Source: Sphingomonas sp. KRR8 (GTDB lineage Bacteria; Pseudomonadota; Alphaproteobacteria; Sphingomonadales; Sphingomonadaceae). From it: a stretch of DNA of 64,000 nucleotides. Shown piece by piece: positions 10,399-20,161 of the stretch. A program made the translations under genes and the position numbers. The stretch is taken from NCBI RefSeq assembly GCF_023559245.1, contig NZ_CP097462.1:806001-870000 (forward strand), read 5' to 3'. How positions within the stretch are numbered: position 1 is the stretch's first letter; the number at the start of each line of letters is the position of its first letter. The notes under the pieces were generated by a model, which had not been told where the DNA came from, did no database searches, and worked only from the letters and a program-made list of their open reading frames with translations.

Positions 10399-11808
10399 TT
10401 ACCTCCGATAGGCGGGCGGCAGAACGCCCGGAGTGAGATCCTGGTAACGCTCACGAAGGCGCGTCTGGCGGGTGACCAGCGGCTGCTCGACCCCGTCGAT
10501 CAACACCGTCTCCGCGGCGGCCATGTTGTCGAGCGGGTCCGCCGACCAGATCACCACGTCGCCGCGGCGGCCCGGCTGAAGACTTCCGATCTCGTTACCC
10601 AGTCCGACGACTTCGGCCGGGCTGCTGGTGACCATTGCCAGCGCCTCACCCCAGCTGAGGCCAGTCGCGCCCGGCAGTCTGGCGAGCGCGACAAGGTTGC
10701 CAGCATAGTTGCGGGCGCGGAAGGCCATGCGGGTGTCGTCGTCGTTGATCGTGCCGATCGCGACCTTCACCCCCGCCGCGCGCATCCGGCCGACATTGCT
10801 CTGCGTCGCGGCAATCGTCTCGAATGCCGCGGGCAGGTCCGATAGCGCGGAAGCGATCACCGGAATACCGCTGCGGGCGAGTTCAGGCGCGACGGTCCAG
10901 CCTTCGTCGGCACCGACCAGGACCAGCTTGAGCCGCGGAAACTCGCGGCCCAATGCGATCACCTGGCGGATGTCGGCCGCTCGCTCGGCATGGACCATCA
11001 GGATCTGCCGACCCTGGATCACCGACACGAGTGCCGCCGCATCGAAGCGGGTCAGAAGCACGTCCTGGCTGCGGCGGGCTTCGTAGAGCCGGGACTCGTT
11101 GGGGTTCCGAACGATCGGCTGGCTCTCGGGCGCGGTCGGGCTGCGCTCCTGTCCTGCCGCTGCGGGGACGCCCCGGCCGAGCTCCGCCGCTTCCCGCAAC
11201 GCATTGCGGAGGAGGACGTGGGCGGCGGCGCGAGAGCCTCCGGCCTGCTCGGCTCCGGTCTCACCCAACTCCACATATTGGAACAGACGGGCACGAGTAA
11301 CGGGATTGCCGTCCGCCGCGGTGTCGATGAGCGCCCCCTGGCCGGCGAAGATGCTCTTGCCCACGCCGGGCGCCACGATGGCACGGGTGACGCCATCAGC
11401 ACGGTTGACCGCCATTGGCTGCGCATTGGGATTGATCGCAGGCGCAATGTCCAGCGCGGCGCTGAACGGACCGTCGCCGCTAATGTCGGTCGCCTGATCG
11501 ACCCCATCCACGTCGGTCAGGCCAAGGCGCGAGAAGCCCGCGACGATGCCGGGGGTGACCCACTTCCCGGTCGCGTCGATGACGCGCGCTCCGGCCGGCA
11601 CAGCGACGCCTGCGCCCGCCGCGATCACCCGACCGTCGCGCAAAACGACAGTGCCATTGGGTATCGGAGCCGACCCGTCGCCGATGGCCACGGTGCCGCG
11701 GACAATGGCAATCGTTTCAGCCGAGGCCTTGTAGCCGACGACGGCGCCCGCAAGACCGCAAACCACGCCGGTCACGCCCAACCAGGAAATACGCCGACGA
11801 GCGGTCAT
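10399..11808 (-). CDS. Exported amidohydrolase-family protein lacking the HxH metal motif
   Basis: This 469-residue protein has an N-terminal hydrophobic stretch (residues about 9-30) that should export or anchor it. The barrel begins after GKWVTPGIV, where active relatives read HxH; here the stretch is AGFSRLG, so the first pair of metal ligands is missing. The C-terminal LQPGRRGDVVIW box of the composite domain is kept. It overlaps the next amidohydrolase gene, which has the motif, by 4 bp (ATGA). I infer a structural or substrate-binding partner of that enzyme rather than an independent hydrolase. Confidence 0.82.
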   Translation of the reverse strand: MTARRRISWLGVTGVVCGLAGAVVGYKASAETIAIVRGTVAIGDGSAPIPNGTVVLRDGRVIAAGAGVAVPAGARVIDATGKWVTPGIVAGFSRLGLTDVDGVDQATDISGDGPFSAALDIAPAINPNAQPMAVNRADGVTRAIVAPGVGKSIFAGQGALIDTAADGNPVTRARLFQYVELGETGAEQAGGSRAAAHVLLRNALREAAELGRGVPAAAGQERSPTAPESQPIVRNPNESRLYEARRSQDVLLTRFDAAALVSVIQGRQILMVHAERAADIRQVIALGREFPRLKLVLVGADEGWTVAPELARSGIPVIASALSDLPAAFETIAATQSNVGRMRAAGVKVAIGTINDDDTRMAFRARNYAGNLVALARLPGATGLSWGEALAMVTSSPAEVVGLGNEIGSLQPGRRGDVVIWSADPLDNMAAAETVLIDGVEQPLVTRQTRLRERYQDLTPGVLPPAYRR

Positions 11809-13205
11809 TTGACGTCTCCCTCGCCGGGCTGTCCCAGTTCGAAATCGCTCACCGGACGCATGCGCGGATTATTGGCGTCATACATCAACGCACCGTCGAT
11901 CCAGACGCGCTCGGGCCTGGTGTAGGTGCTGAACGGGTTGCCGTTCCACAGCACGACGTCCGCCATCTTGCCTGGCGCGAGGCTGCCGGTCTTGTCGAAG
12001 ATGCCGAGTGCCTTGGCGGGGTTGGCACTGAGCCAGGTCCAGGCGTGCTCTTCCGTGATTGGGATGCCTACCCGGCGCCCGGCGGCGATCGCCTTGCCGG
12101 CTTCCTGGTAAAGGCGCTGGATGCCGTTTGGATCATCGGAGTGGACGATGGCGCAGGCACCCGCCTTGTCGACAAGGGCGATATTCTCGCGAATGGCATC
12201 ATAGGCTTCCATCTTGAAGCCGTACCAATCCGCCCACATCGCCGCGCAGGTGCCGTTCTCGCGGAGCAGGTCGGCGACCTTGTAGGCTTCGACCGCGTGG
12301 TGGAAGGCGGCGATCTTGTAGCCCATCTCGTGGCTGAGATCGATCATGATCGCCATTTCATCGGCGCGATAGCAGTGGTTCTGCACCAGGATCTCGCCCG
12401 CCAGCACCCCGCGCAGCGTGTCCATGGCGAGGTCACGGTCGGGCATGTCGCCGCCCTTGGCCTCGTAATTGTCCCACTTGCGCTTGTAGGCCTGCGCGTT
12501 GAGCCAGGTCTGACGGGTGACGGCGATGTTCCCCATGCGGGTAGATGGCATCTGCCCCTTGGAGCCATAGACCCGCTTGGGATTCTCGCCGCAGGCCATC
12601 TTCAGGCCGTATGGAGCACCGGGGAACTTCATCCCCTGCACGGTCCGCGCGGGCACGTTCTTGAGCACGACCGAACGGCCACCGAACAGGTTGGCCGAGC
12701 CGGGCAGGATCTGGAGACTGGTGACACCGCCATTGGCCAGCGCCCGGCTGAAACCGGGGTCCTGCGGCCAGACGCTATGCTCGGCCCAGACTTCGGGGCG
12801 TGCCGGAGCGGTGGCCTCATTGCCATCGTCATGGGCTGCCACGGCGGGGCTGGGGTAATCGCCCAGGTGACTGTGGATGTCGATGACGCCAGGCGTCACG
12901 TACTTGCCGGTGCCATCGACGATGACGGCGCCCGCAGGAGCCGACAGGCCGCGACCGATCGCCTGGACCTTGCCGTCGGCGATCAGGACGTCCCCGCCGT
13001 CAATTCGGCCGCCGGCACCGTCGAGCACCGTGGCGCCCTTCAGCAGCGTCGGCACGCCCGGATAGGCATGGTAGGTCGAGGGATATGGGTCGTGGCTGAA
13101 CCGGGTTGGCGGTTCCTTGGCCGGAGTGGTCGCACACCCACCCAGCAACAGTCCCGACACTGCGGCCAAGGCTACGCCAAGACCCCTCGCCTTCGCCATA
13201 CCCAT
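11805..13205 (-). CDS. Amidohydrolase-family lipoprotein (probable peptidase/imidase)
   Basis: This 466-residue protein has a lipobox LLLGGC ending at Cys24, so it is probably an inner- or outer-membrane lipoprotein facing the periplasm. The metal motif HSHLGD follows GKYVTPGVID. Further candidate ligands are in QNHCYRADE, AFHHAVEAY and IVHSDDPNG, and LAPGKMADVVLWNG closes the composite domain. The start may instead be the ATG at 13199. Together with the overlapping amidohydrolase and the POT peptide transporter upstream (about 27-bp gap), it suggests breakdown of small peptides or amides before or after uptake. The exact substrate is not deducible. Confidence 0.85.
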   Translation of the reverse strand: MGMAKARGLGVALAAVSGLLLGGCATTPAKEPPTRFSHDPYPSTYHAYPGVPTLLKGATVLDGAGGRIDGGDVLIADGKVQAIGRGLSAPAGAVIVDGTGKYVTPGVIDIHSHLGDYPSPAVAAHDDGNEATAPARPEVWAEHSVWPQDPGFSRALANGGVTSLQILPGSANLFGGRSVVLKNVPARTVQGMKFPGAPYGLKMACGENPKRVYGSKGQMPSTRMGNIAVTRQTWLNAQAYKRKWDNYEAKGGDMPDRDLAMDTLRGVLAGEILVQNHCYRADEMAIMIDLSHEMGYKIAAFHHAVEAYKVADLLRENGTCAAMWADWYGFKMEAYDAIRENIALVDKAGACAIVHSDDPNGIQRLYQEAGKAIAAGRRVGIPITEEHAWTWLSANPAKALGIFDKTGSLAPGKMADVVLWNGNPFSTYTRPERVWIDGALMYDANNPRMRPVSDFELGQPGEGDVK

Positions 13206-13231
13206 ATCTCAAGAACCCCGGTTGATGACGC

Positions 13232-15037
13232 TCAGTCGACCCCGTGCATCCACTTCTTGAGCGGCCAGGAGAGCAGGAACAGCACCACGCCCGCACCGAT
13301 CGCGATCCAGGCGATGGTGCTGAACGTGCCGGTGTAAGTCTCGAGACTGTTCTTGAGGTTGGTCACCTGCCCGCCGACCGTGTCGACACTGGCGAATTGG
13401 GCGACCACGCCCGCGACATATTGCGCGACCGAGATCGACAGGAACCACACGCCCATCATCAAGCCGACGATGCGGGCAATCGACAGCTTGGTGATCATGC
13501 TGAGCCCGACCGGCGAGATGCAGAGCTCGGCCAGCGAGTGGATGAGGTAGAGACCCGCGAGCCACCACAGGCCGACCTGATAGTTGTTGCCCGCGCCAGC
13601 GAACTGGGCACCGAACACCAGCAGCAGGAAGCCGGCGCCGACACCCATCAGGGCGATCGCGAACTTGATGGGGATGGACGGCTCCAGCCCACGCTTGGCC
13701 AGCCGCAGCCACAGCGCGCTCAGCACCGGCGCCAGCAGCACGATGAACAACGGATTGAAGTTCTGGGTCTGCGGCGCCGACAGGGTGAACAGGCCGAACA
13801 CACTGCGATCCGTGTTGCGGTCGGCGAACAGGGTAAGCGACGAGCCCGCCTGCTCGAACAAGGTCCAGAAGAAGACGTTGAAGACGATGAGGATCATCGC
13901 CGCCGTCATCATCTGCGCTTCCTGGCGCGTGCCCTTGGCGTACGACCAGACCAGGATGCCCGGAACCGCGATGATGAAGGTCCCGAACAGCAGTTTGCCC
14001 ATCAGCGACAGCGAGGCGAGGTAGCCGATGAATCCGGACCCTGCCTCAGCTGGCTGTGAGTTCATCAGGTTCTGGAAGAGGAAGACCAGGACCGGCACCG
14101 CAACCGCCGCTCCAATATAGATGAGGATGTCGCGGTTGGGCGCATGATCGGGCCGGTTGCCGTAATCCTTGAGCAGACCGCGATCGAATTGCACAAGCCC
14201 ATAGCTGATCAGCATCCCGAAACCCGCCAGGCTGAGCCCGGCCCACCAGCCGAACCAGTCCGCGAGCAAGGGGCAGAAGAGCTGCCCACCGACGCTGCCG
14301 AGGTTGATACCCATGTAGAAGATGGTGAAGCCGGAATCCCGCCGTCGATCGCCCGTGGCGTAGAGCGAGCCGACCACGGTGGAGATGTTGGGCTTGAAGA
14401 AGCCGTTGCCGACCGAGATCAGCGACAGCGCGATCAGCATGATCGTGATGGTGAGCGGGTTGCGCTCGGCACCGGACTCGAAGGAGCCCTTCGGCAGGCG
14501 GCGCGCTTCCTGGCCCCCGTTGAGCAGCGAGATGGTGCCGTCGTCATTGCCGCGAATCTGCAGCTTCTGATTGTCGATCACGACCGAGCGGGCCTCATCC
14601 GGCCGGCTCGACGGGCGATCGACGAAATTGTCGACTACCACTTCATAGCGCTGGCCGTTGATGGTGGCATAGGGCTTGGCGGGGCTGCCGCCGAAGGCGA
14701 GCATGAAATAGCCGGCTGCCATGACCAGCGCGCCGAACTTGATCGCGCGCTTGGAGCCGAGGAACTGGTCGGCAAGCAGGCCGCCGATCAGCGGGGTGAG
14801 GTAAACCAGGGCGGTGTAGCCGCCGTAAAGGCCGGTGGCCTGGCTGTCGGTGAACAGGAAATGCTTGGTCAGGTAGAGCGTCAGCAGGGCGCGCATGCCG
14901 TAATAGCCGAACCGCTCCCACATCTCGGTGGTGAACAGCCGCGCAAGTTGCCGCGGATGGCCGAACCAGCCCCCGTCGCTACGCCCGACGTCCTCCGTCA
15001 TTGGCGCGGTGGTGGTTTCCGGTCCGACGTTGACCAT
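13232..15037 (-). CDS. Proton-coupled oligopeptide transporter (POT/PTR2 family)
   Basis: This 601-residue inner-membrane symporter should import di- and tripeptides with protons. The signature TTEMWERFGYYGMRALL near the N-terminus carries the ExxER proton-coupling motif, and the second family signature, GSVGGQLF with nearby FYMGINLG, follows. The ATG at 15037 has AAGAGGAA upstream, and about 12 transmembrane segments follow. Roughly residues 110-190 form a polar insert (ATINGQRYEVVVDNFVD...) absent from E. coli DtpA-type transporters and probably periplasmic. It is the first gene of the peptide locus with the two amidohydrolases. Confidence 0.92.
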   Translation of the reverse strand: MVNVGPETTTAPMTEDVGRSDGGWFGHPRQLARLFTTEMWERFGYYGMRALLTLYLTKHFLFTDSQATGLYGGYTALVYLTPLIGGLLADQFLGSKRAIKFGALVMAAGYFMLAFGGSPAKPYATINGQRYEVVVDNFVDRPSSRPDEARSVVIDNQKLQIRGNDDGTISLLNGGQEARRLPKGSFESGAERNPLTITIMLIALSLISVGNGFFKPNISTVVGSLYATGDRRRDSGFTIFYMGINLGSVGGQLFCPLLADWFGWWAGLSLAGFGMLISYGLVQFDRGLLKDYGNRPDHAPNRDILIYIGAAVAVPVLVFLFQNLMNSQPAEAGSGFIGYLASLSLMGKLLFGTFIIAVPGILVWSYAKGTRQEAQMMTAAMILIVFNVFFWTLFEQAGSSLTLFADRNTDRSVFGLFTLSAPQTQNFNPLFIVLLAPVLSALWLRLAKRGLEPSIPIKFAIALMGVGAGFLLLVFGAQFAGAGNNYQVGLWWLAGLYLIHSLAELCISPVGLSMITKLSIARIVGLMMGVWFLSISVAQYVAGVVAQFASVDTVGGQVTNLKNSLETYTGTFSTIAWIAIGAGVVLFLLSWPLKKWMHGVD

Positions 15038-15153
15038 GCAATTCCTCTTCCCTGGCGCGCCACCCGGCGCTGAACGACGCGGCACCGTAACGGCGCATTC
15101 GCGTCTGCCAAGCACATTGTGACAGGTGCGCGGCGCCTCTATGTCGCGCCACG

Positions 15154-15741
15154 ATGCTGAACGACCGCTCCTCGCCACTGTCGCTTCTCGCCACTCGCCG
15201 TTCCGGACGTGCGGCCGAAATGGTCGCGCCAGGACCGTCGGAGGCGGAGCTGAGCCAGATCCTGCAGATCGCCATGCGGACGCCGGATCATGGCAAGATC
15301 GCGCCCTGGCGCTTCGTGGTGATCGAACGGGAGCAGCGAGACGCGCTGGCCAAACTGCTGCATCGCGCGCTGGACGAGAATGATCCAGGCGCGGGCCCTG
15401 CTCACCATGCCAAGGCGGAGCGGTTCGCCCATCAAGGCGAGGCGCTGGTGGTGGTGCTGTCCGCGCCTGTTGCCGGGCACAAGGTGCCAGTGTGGGAGCA
15501 GGAACTCGCGGCCGGCGCGGCGGCGATGAACCTGCTGCATGCTGCGCACGCGCTGGGCTATGTGGGGAGCTGGCTGACCGGCTGGGCGGCCTACGACCCC
15601 TCGGTACGGGCCGCGTTCGCGCAGGGACCGGACGAGCGCATTGTGGGATTCATGTTCCTTGGCTCGCCGGGCCTGGAGCTGCAGGAGCGGCCGCGGCCGG
15701 ATCCTGCGGACATTGTGCGACGCTGGTCTCCGTCCCAATAA
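15154..15741 (+). CDS. Nitroreductase-family oxidoreductase (YdjA-like)
   Basis: This 195-residue FMN-dependent protein has the family's flavin-phosphate site RRSGRAAE at the N-terminus, the TPDHGKIAPWRFVVI box typical of the small YdjA/TdsD branch, and the late LGYVGSWLTGW stretch. It probably acts as an NAD(P)H-dependent reductase; the substrate is unknown. It is divergent from the POT gene and is followed after 48 bp by a GntR regulator. Confidence 0.9.
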   Translation: MLNDRSSPLSLLATRRSGRAAEMVAPGPSEAELSQILQIAMRTPDHGKIAPWRFVVIEREQRDALAKLLHRALDENDPGAGPAHHAKAERFAHQGEALVVVLSAPVAGHKVPVWEQELAAGAAAMNLLHAAHALGYVGSWLTGWAAYDPSVRAAFAQGPDERIVGFMFLGSPGLELQERPRPDPADIVRRWSPSQ

Positions 15742-15789
15742 TTACGTCATTGACTTGCAACTTACCGCGCCGCGCTGTATTAGGACAGC

Positions 15790-16140
15790 ATGACGCCTCG
15801 CACCACTCATGAGAAACCGGTTTATGTCCGCCTGCGCGAGACGATTACCGACCGGATCTTGAGCGGACAGTATCGTGATGGCGGCCCCCTCCCCTCCGTC
15901 CGCGCGCTTGCCGCCGAGCAGGGTGCGAACCCGCTGACGGTCGCCAAGGCCTATCAGGGCTTCCAGGACGAAGGACTGATCGTGGTCAGACGCGGGGTCG
16001 GAATGTTCGTCGCCGAAGGCGCACGGGCGCGGCTGACCAGCAGCGAGCGCCAGACATTCGTAGACCAGGAATGGCCCGCGATCCGCGTTCGGATGCGGCA
16101 GCTCGGGATCGATCCCGCTGAGTTGCTCGAGCGGTCCTGA
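15790..16140 (+). CDS. GntR-family regulator, short YtrA type
   Basis: This 116-residue protein has a winged helix at residues about 10-75 (PVYVRLRETITDRILSGQY ... LPSVRALAAEQGANPLTVAKAYQ) and only about 40 residues after it. That matches the YtrA subfamily, which usually controls ABC-transporter operons. No such operon is adjacent. A TTGCAA/TATTAG pair 17 bp apart at 15755-15783 could be its promoter and would start transcription close to the ATG. Confidence 0.88.
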   Translation: MTPRTTHEKPVYVRLRETITDRILSGQYRDGGPLPSVRALAAEQGANPLTVAKAYQGFQDEGLIVVRRGVGMFVAEGARARLTSSERQTFVDQEWPAIRVRMRQLGIDPAELLERS

Positions 16141-16144
16141 CCCG

Positions 16145-17821
16145 TCAGGCCAGCGCTTCGGCCGGCACCGAATAAAGCAGCTTCGCCCCGGCTTCGGCTC
16201 CTGCGGCGAGGCCCAGTGCTTCGGGGACGACCACATCCATGAAGTAACCGGCGGCCGCACGCTTGACCTGCTCGAACGGCGTGTCGCCGACGGCCGCCTT
16301 TGCCTGACGCTCCAGCAGCCATCCGGCGGTCAGCACTGCGGTCATCGTGAGGAAAGGGTAACTTCCGGCGAGACGGTCATCATGATCCGCCGTCCGCAGG
16401 GTTGCGGCGGCAATCTCGACCGCGTCGGCAAGCGCTTCGATGCTCGGTGCCCTCGTCTCGGCTCGGATGTCCGCGATCACTCCGTCGAAGGCCAGCCCGC
16501 CATCAAGTCCGAGCTTACGGCCCACGAGGTCGGCGGCCTGGATTCCGTTGGTGCCTTCATAGATAGGGGCGATGCGGGCATCGCGCAGATACTGAGCCGC
16601 GCCGGTTTCCTCGACATAGCCCATGCCGCCGTGGACCTGTATCCCGAGGCTGGCGACCTCGCAGCCGACGTCTGTTCCCCACGCCTTCACCAATGGAGTG
16701 AATATGTCGGCGCGCAGTCCGGCCTGGCTGTCGCCGCGATGCGCGCGGTCGACCTGACCGAATGCGTGATAGGCAAGCGCCCGAGCGCCCATCGTCAGCG
16801 CCCGCATCCTCAGCAGCATGCGCCGAACGTCCGGGTGATCGGCGATGGCGACCGCATCGCGGCTGACAGCGCCCGCCCGGGCCGACTGGACCCGCCCCAG
16901 CGCATATTCGACAGCCCGCTGCGTGGCGCGTTCGGCGATCCCCACGCCTTGCAGTCCGACATTGAGGCGCGCGTTGTTCATCATGGTGAACATGGCGCGC
17001 ATGCCGCCGTGCTCGGGCCCGATCAGCCAGCCGATTGCCCCGCCTTCGTCGCCATAGGCCATGACGCAGGTTGGTGAAGCATGGATGCCCAACTTGTGTT
17101 CGATCGAGGCACAGCGGACGTCGTTGCGGCTGCCGTCCGGCAGGATCTTGGGCACCAGGAACAGCGAGATGCCGCGCGTGCCGACCGGCGCGTCGGGTGT
17201 GCGGGCCAGCACGAGATGGATGATGTTATCGGCCAGGTCGTGCTCGCCATAGGTGATGTAGATCTTCTGGCCCGTGATGCGCCATGAGCCGTCGCCGTTG
17301 GGCTCCGCCTTGCTTTTGAGCGCGCCGACATCGGAACCGGCCTGCGGCTCGGTCAGGTTCATGGTAGCGGGCCATTCCCCCGACACGATCTTGCCGAGAT
17401 AGTCTGCCTTCTGCTTATCGGAGCCGTGCGCCTGCAGCGCCTCGATGGCGCCCATGCTGAGCATCGGGCAGAGCGCGAAGGCGAGGTTGGCGGCGTTGAG
17501 GTCCTCCATCACGGCGGCGCCGAGTGCCAGGGGAAGGCCCTGCCCGCCCGCTTCTTCGGGCGCGCTGATCGTCATCCAGCCGCCTTCGACGAAGTGCCGG
17601 TAGGCATCGTGGAAGCCAGCGGGCATGGCGACGCTCTCGGGAGACCATTTCGCTCCGACTTCGTCGCCGATGCGGTTCAGGGGCTCCACTTCTCCTTCGG
17701 CATATTGGGCCGCGCCTTCGAGCACCGCGTCGACGATATCGCTGTCATTGGTGAGTTCGCCGATCCCCACGACGTGGTCGAGGACGAAGCGCTGTTCCTG
17801 AACTGGGCACCGGAAGGCCAT
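16145..17821 (-). CDS. Acyl-CoA dehydrogenase, long form with extra C-terminal domain
   Basis: This 558-residue flavoenzyme should oxidise an acyl-CoA to the 2-enoyl-CoA. It has the FAD/substrate box MNLTEPQAGSDVG, the loop ITYGEHDLADNI and the C-terminal GGMGYVEETGAAQYLRDARIAPIYEGTNGIQ, which contains the catalytic Glu (IYEGT). It is about 170 residues longer than classic enzymes, with a further helical domain, as in the DmdC-like branch. I chose the ATG at 17821, which has AAGGGA six bases upstream; an ATG at 17827 is the alternative. It is convergent with the GntR gene 4 bp away. Confidence 0.92.
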   Translation of the reverse strand: MAFRCPVQEQRFVLDHVVGIGELTNDSDIVDAVLEGAAQYAEGEVEPLNRIGDEVGAKWSPESVAMPAGFHDAYRHFVEGGWMTISAPEEAGGQGLPLALGAAVMEDLNAANLAFALCPMLSMGAIEALQAHGSDKQKADYLGKIVSGEWPATMNLTEPQAGSDVGALKSKAEPNGDGSWRITGQKIYITYGEHDLADNIIHLVLARTPDAPVGTRGISLFLVPKILPDGSRNDVRCASIEHKLGIHASPTCVMAYGDEGGAIGWLIGPEHGGMRAMFTMMNNARLNVGLQGVGIAERATQRAVEYALGRVQSARAGAVSRDAVAIADHPDVRRMLLRMRALTMGARALAYHAFGQVDRAHRGDSQAGLRADIFTPLVKAWGTDVGCEVASLGIQVHGGMGYVEETGAAQYLRDARIAPIYEGTNGIQAADLVGRKLGLDGGLAFDGVIADIRAETRAPSIEALADAVEIAAATLRTADHDDRLAGSYPFLTMTAVLTAGWLLERQAKAAVGDTPFEQVKRAAAGYFMDVVVPEALGLAAGAEAGAKLLYSVPAEALA

Positions 17822-17867
17822 TACCATTCCCTTGTGAGCTGTTGCCCTTTGCCATAGCGGCGGGAAG

Positions 17868-18785
17868 ATGACGGGTGAAGGGACCGAGATACGGGCATTC
17901 GACGAGGCTGCCCTTGCGCAAGCCACGGACCTGATCCTTGCCGGCCAGCTGGTCGCGGTACCTACGGAGACGGTCTACGGCCTCGCCGCCGATGCCACCA
18001 ATGGCGAGGCGGTGGCGCGCATCTACGCCGCCAAGGGCCGGCCGAGCTTCAACCCGTTGATCGTGCACGTGCCCGACCTCGCCTCCGCCGAAAAGCTTGG
18101 TGAGTTCGACGCCGCGGCAAGGCGGCTGGCCGAGGCGCACTGGCCCGGCCCATTGACCCTCGTCGTGCCGCTACTGGACGACGCAGGTATTTCCAGCCTG
18201 GTGACGGCGGGGCTGCCGAGCATTGCGCTGCGGGTTCCCGCCCACCCCGTCATGCAGGCACTGCTCCGCGCAACCGGCCGGCCGCTCGCCGCGCCATCCG
18301 CCAATGCGAGCGGACGGATCAGCCCGACCACTGCTCAGCACGTGTTCGCCAGCCTGTCTGGCCGGATTGCGCTGATCCTCGACGGCGGCCCGACCGAGCG
18401 CGGGCTGGAGAGCACCATCGTCGCGGTCACGGACGGCAGGCTCCGGCTGCTCCGGCCCGGTCCGCTGCTGATCGAGGGCGCCGAACGGACGGGATCCGGG
18501 GATATCGAGGCGCCCGGAATGATGGCCAGCCATTATGCACCGACCAAGCCGGTGCGGCTGAATGCGACTCAGCGGCGTGATGGTGAATGGCTGATCGGCT
18601 TCGGAGCGATCACGGGTGACGATACGCTGAGCGCCAGCGGCGATCTCACCGAGGCTGCCGCACGCCTGTTCGCCTGCCTTCATCGCGCCGATGCGCAACC
18701 TGTGGACGCCATCGCCGTTGCCCCGGTGCCGGACGAGGGTCTCGGAACGGCGATCAACGATCGGCTGCGACGGGCTGCCGCATAG
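17868..18785 (+). CDS. tsaC: L-threonylcarbamoyladenylate synthase (Sua5/TsaC)
   Basis: This 305-residue enzyme makes threonylcarbamoyl-AMP for the t6A37 modification of tRNAs that read ANN codons. The YrdC-like domain covers residues about 15-200, with PTETVYGLAADA, AAKGRPSFNPLIVHV and APSANASGRISPT. A C-terminal Sua5 domain follows after GMMASHYAPTKP, so this is the long Sua5 form rather than the short TsaC form. It is divergent from the acyl-CoA dehydrogenase and 11 bp upstream of the ZIP gene. Confidence 0.95.
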   Translation: MTGEGTEIRAFDEAALAQATDLILAGQLVAVPTETVYGLAADATNGEAVARIYAAKGRPSFNPLIVHVPDLASAEKLGEFDAAARRLAEAHWPGPLTLVVPLLDDAGISSLVTAGLPSIALRVPAHPVMQALLRATGRPLAAPSANASGRISPTTAQHVFASLSGRIALILDGGPTERGLESTIVAVTDGRLRLLRPGPLLIEGAERTGSGDIEAPGMMASHYAPTKPVRLNATQRRDGEWLIGFGAITGDDTLSASGDLTEAAARLFACLHRADAQPVDAIAVAPVPDEGLGTAINDRLRRAAA

Positions 18786-18796
18786 GGAGAACGCGC

Positions 18797-19558
18797 ATGC
18801 CGATGGCGATCCAGGCGGGACTTTGGGGATTGCTGTCGGGATCTGCGTTGCTGATCGGCGCCGCGATCGGCTGGTATCTGAAGCTGCCCCAACGCCTGAT
18901 CGCGGCCATCATGGCATTCGGTGCCGGCGTGTTGATCTCCGCCTTGTCCTTCGAATTGATGGAGGAAGCCTGGCAGCGCGGCGGCTTTCTTCCGGTTGCC
19001 GGCGGCTTCCTGGGAGGCGCGGCGATCTACACCGTGGCCAATCTGATCCTCGCCCACCGCGGCGCCCGCCACCGAAAGCGCAGTGGCGCAGAGGGCAAGC
19101 GGCAAAAGGAAGCCGATAAGAATCCCGAGAACGGCATGGCGCTGGCCCTTGGCGCCCTTCTCGACGGCATTCCTGAATCCATCGTGATCGGCGTCAGCCT
19201 CATCGAGGGAGGCTCAGTCGGCCTTGTAGCGGTTGCGGCCGTGTTCCTGTCGAACCTGCCAGAAGGCCTATCGAGCGCGGCCGGCCTGAAGTCCGAAGGC
19301 AAGAGCGCGGCCTACAACTTCGGGCTGTGGACCGGAATCGCGGTCATTTCCGGTCTTGCGTCGCTGATCGGCTACATCGCCTTTGCCGGGGTGGATCCGG
19401 CGGCGGTCGCCTTCGTGCAGGCGCTCGCCGCCGGTGCAATCCTCGCGATGATCGTGGACACGATGGTCCCCGAAGCATTCGAGGGAACCCACGACTATGC
19501 CGGCCTGATCGCCGTCAGCGGTTTCCTGACCGCCTTTGGCTTGAGCAAGCTGGGCTAG
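18797..19558 (+). CDS. ZIP-family metal transporter
   Basis: This 253-residue inner-membrane protein has about eight hydrophobic segments. The metal site motifs are recognisable as [14 protein letters not shown] and [12 protein letters not shown], where classic ZIPs have HNxPEG-like motifs. It has a basic, His-poor cytoplasmic loop ([19 protein letters not shown]) between helices 3 and 4. Substrate is probably zinc or another divalent cation. Its TAG stop shares the tetramer CTAG with the stop of convergent msrA. Confidence 0.88.
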   Translation: MPMAIQAGLWGLLSGSALLIGAAIGWYLKLPQRLIAAIMAFGAGVLISALSFELMEEAWQRGGFLPVAGGFLGGAAIYTVANLILAHRGARHRKRSGAEGKRQKEADKNPENGMALALGALLDGIPESIVIGVSLIEGGSVGLVAVAAVFLSNLPEGLSSAAGLKSEGKSAAYNFGLWTGIAVISGLASLIGYIAFAGVDPAAVAFVQALAAGAILAMIVDTMVPEAFEGTHDYAGLIAVSGFLTAFGLSKLG

Positions 19559-20106
19559 GCCGCCGCCCCGGCCTGACTCTTCAGCCGGTTCTGGAAGCTC
19601 TTTCTGAGCTTCTGCAGCTTGGGCGGAATGACGGCCATGCAGTAAGGATTGCGCTGGCCTTCGTTCGCCCAATAATCCTGGTGATAGTCTTCCGCCGGAT
19701 ACCAGTCGGTCAGCGGCTCGATCGTGGTGACGATCCTGCCACCATGATCCTCGTTATGTTCCGCAATCTTGGCGCGAGCGATCTCCGCCTGTTCTTCGTC
19801 CAGTGGGAAGATTGCCGAGCGATACTGCGTGCCCACGTCGTTGCCCTGCCGGTTGAGCTGGGTCGGATCGTGGGTGGCGAAGAATATGTCGAGCAGGTCG
19901 GCGTAGCTGACCTGCGCCTCATCGAAGGTGATGCGGATGGCCTCGGCATGGCCGGTGTCGCCGCCGCAAACCTGCTTGTAGGTCGGATTGACCGTCTGGC
20001 CGCCGATGTAGCCGCTCTCGACGCTGCGCACGCCGACGACGTCGAGGAACACGGCTTCCGTGCACCAGAAGCAGCCGCCGGCCAGAATTGCTTGGCTTTC
20101 CGCCAT
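19555..20106 (-). CDS. msrA: Peptide-methionine (S)-S-oxide reductase MsrA
   Basis: This 183-residue enzyme repairs methionine S-sulfoxide in proteins. The active-site motif [11 protein letters not shown] places the catalytic Cys at residue 12 and a further Cys at 15. The later [11 protein letters not shown] and YHQDYW boxes are typical, and length is standard for the cytoplasmic form. No signal peptide and no MsrB gene are nearby. Confidence 0.96.
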   Translation of the reverse strand: MAESQAILAGGCFWCTEAVFLDVVGVRSVESGYIGGQTVNPTYKQVCGGDTGHAEAIRITFDEAQVSYADLLDIFFATHDPTQLNRQGNDVGTQYRSAIFPLDEEQAEIARAKIAEHNEDHGGRIVTTIEPLTDWYPAEDYHQDYWANEGQRNPYCMAVIPPKLQKLRKSFQNRLKSQAGAAA

Positions 20107-20161
20107 GATGATGTTCTCCGCTCTGATCTGAGCGGGATGTAGGGTGTCGGTTGGCCGGAAA

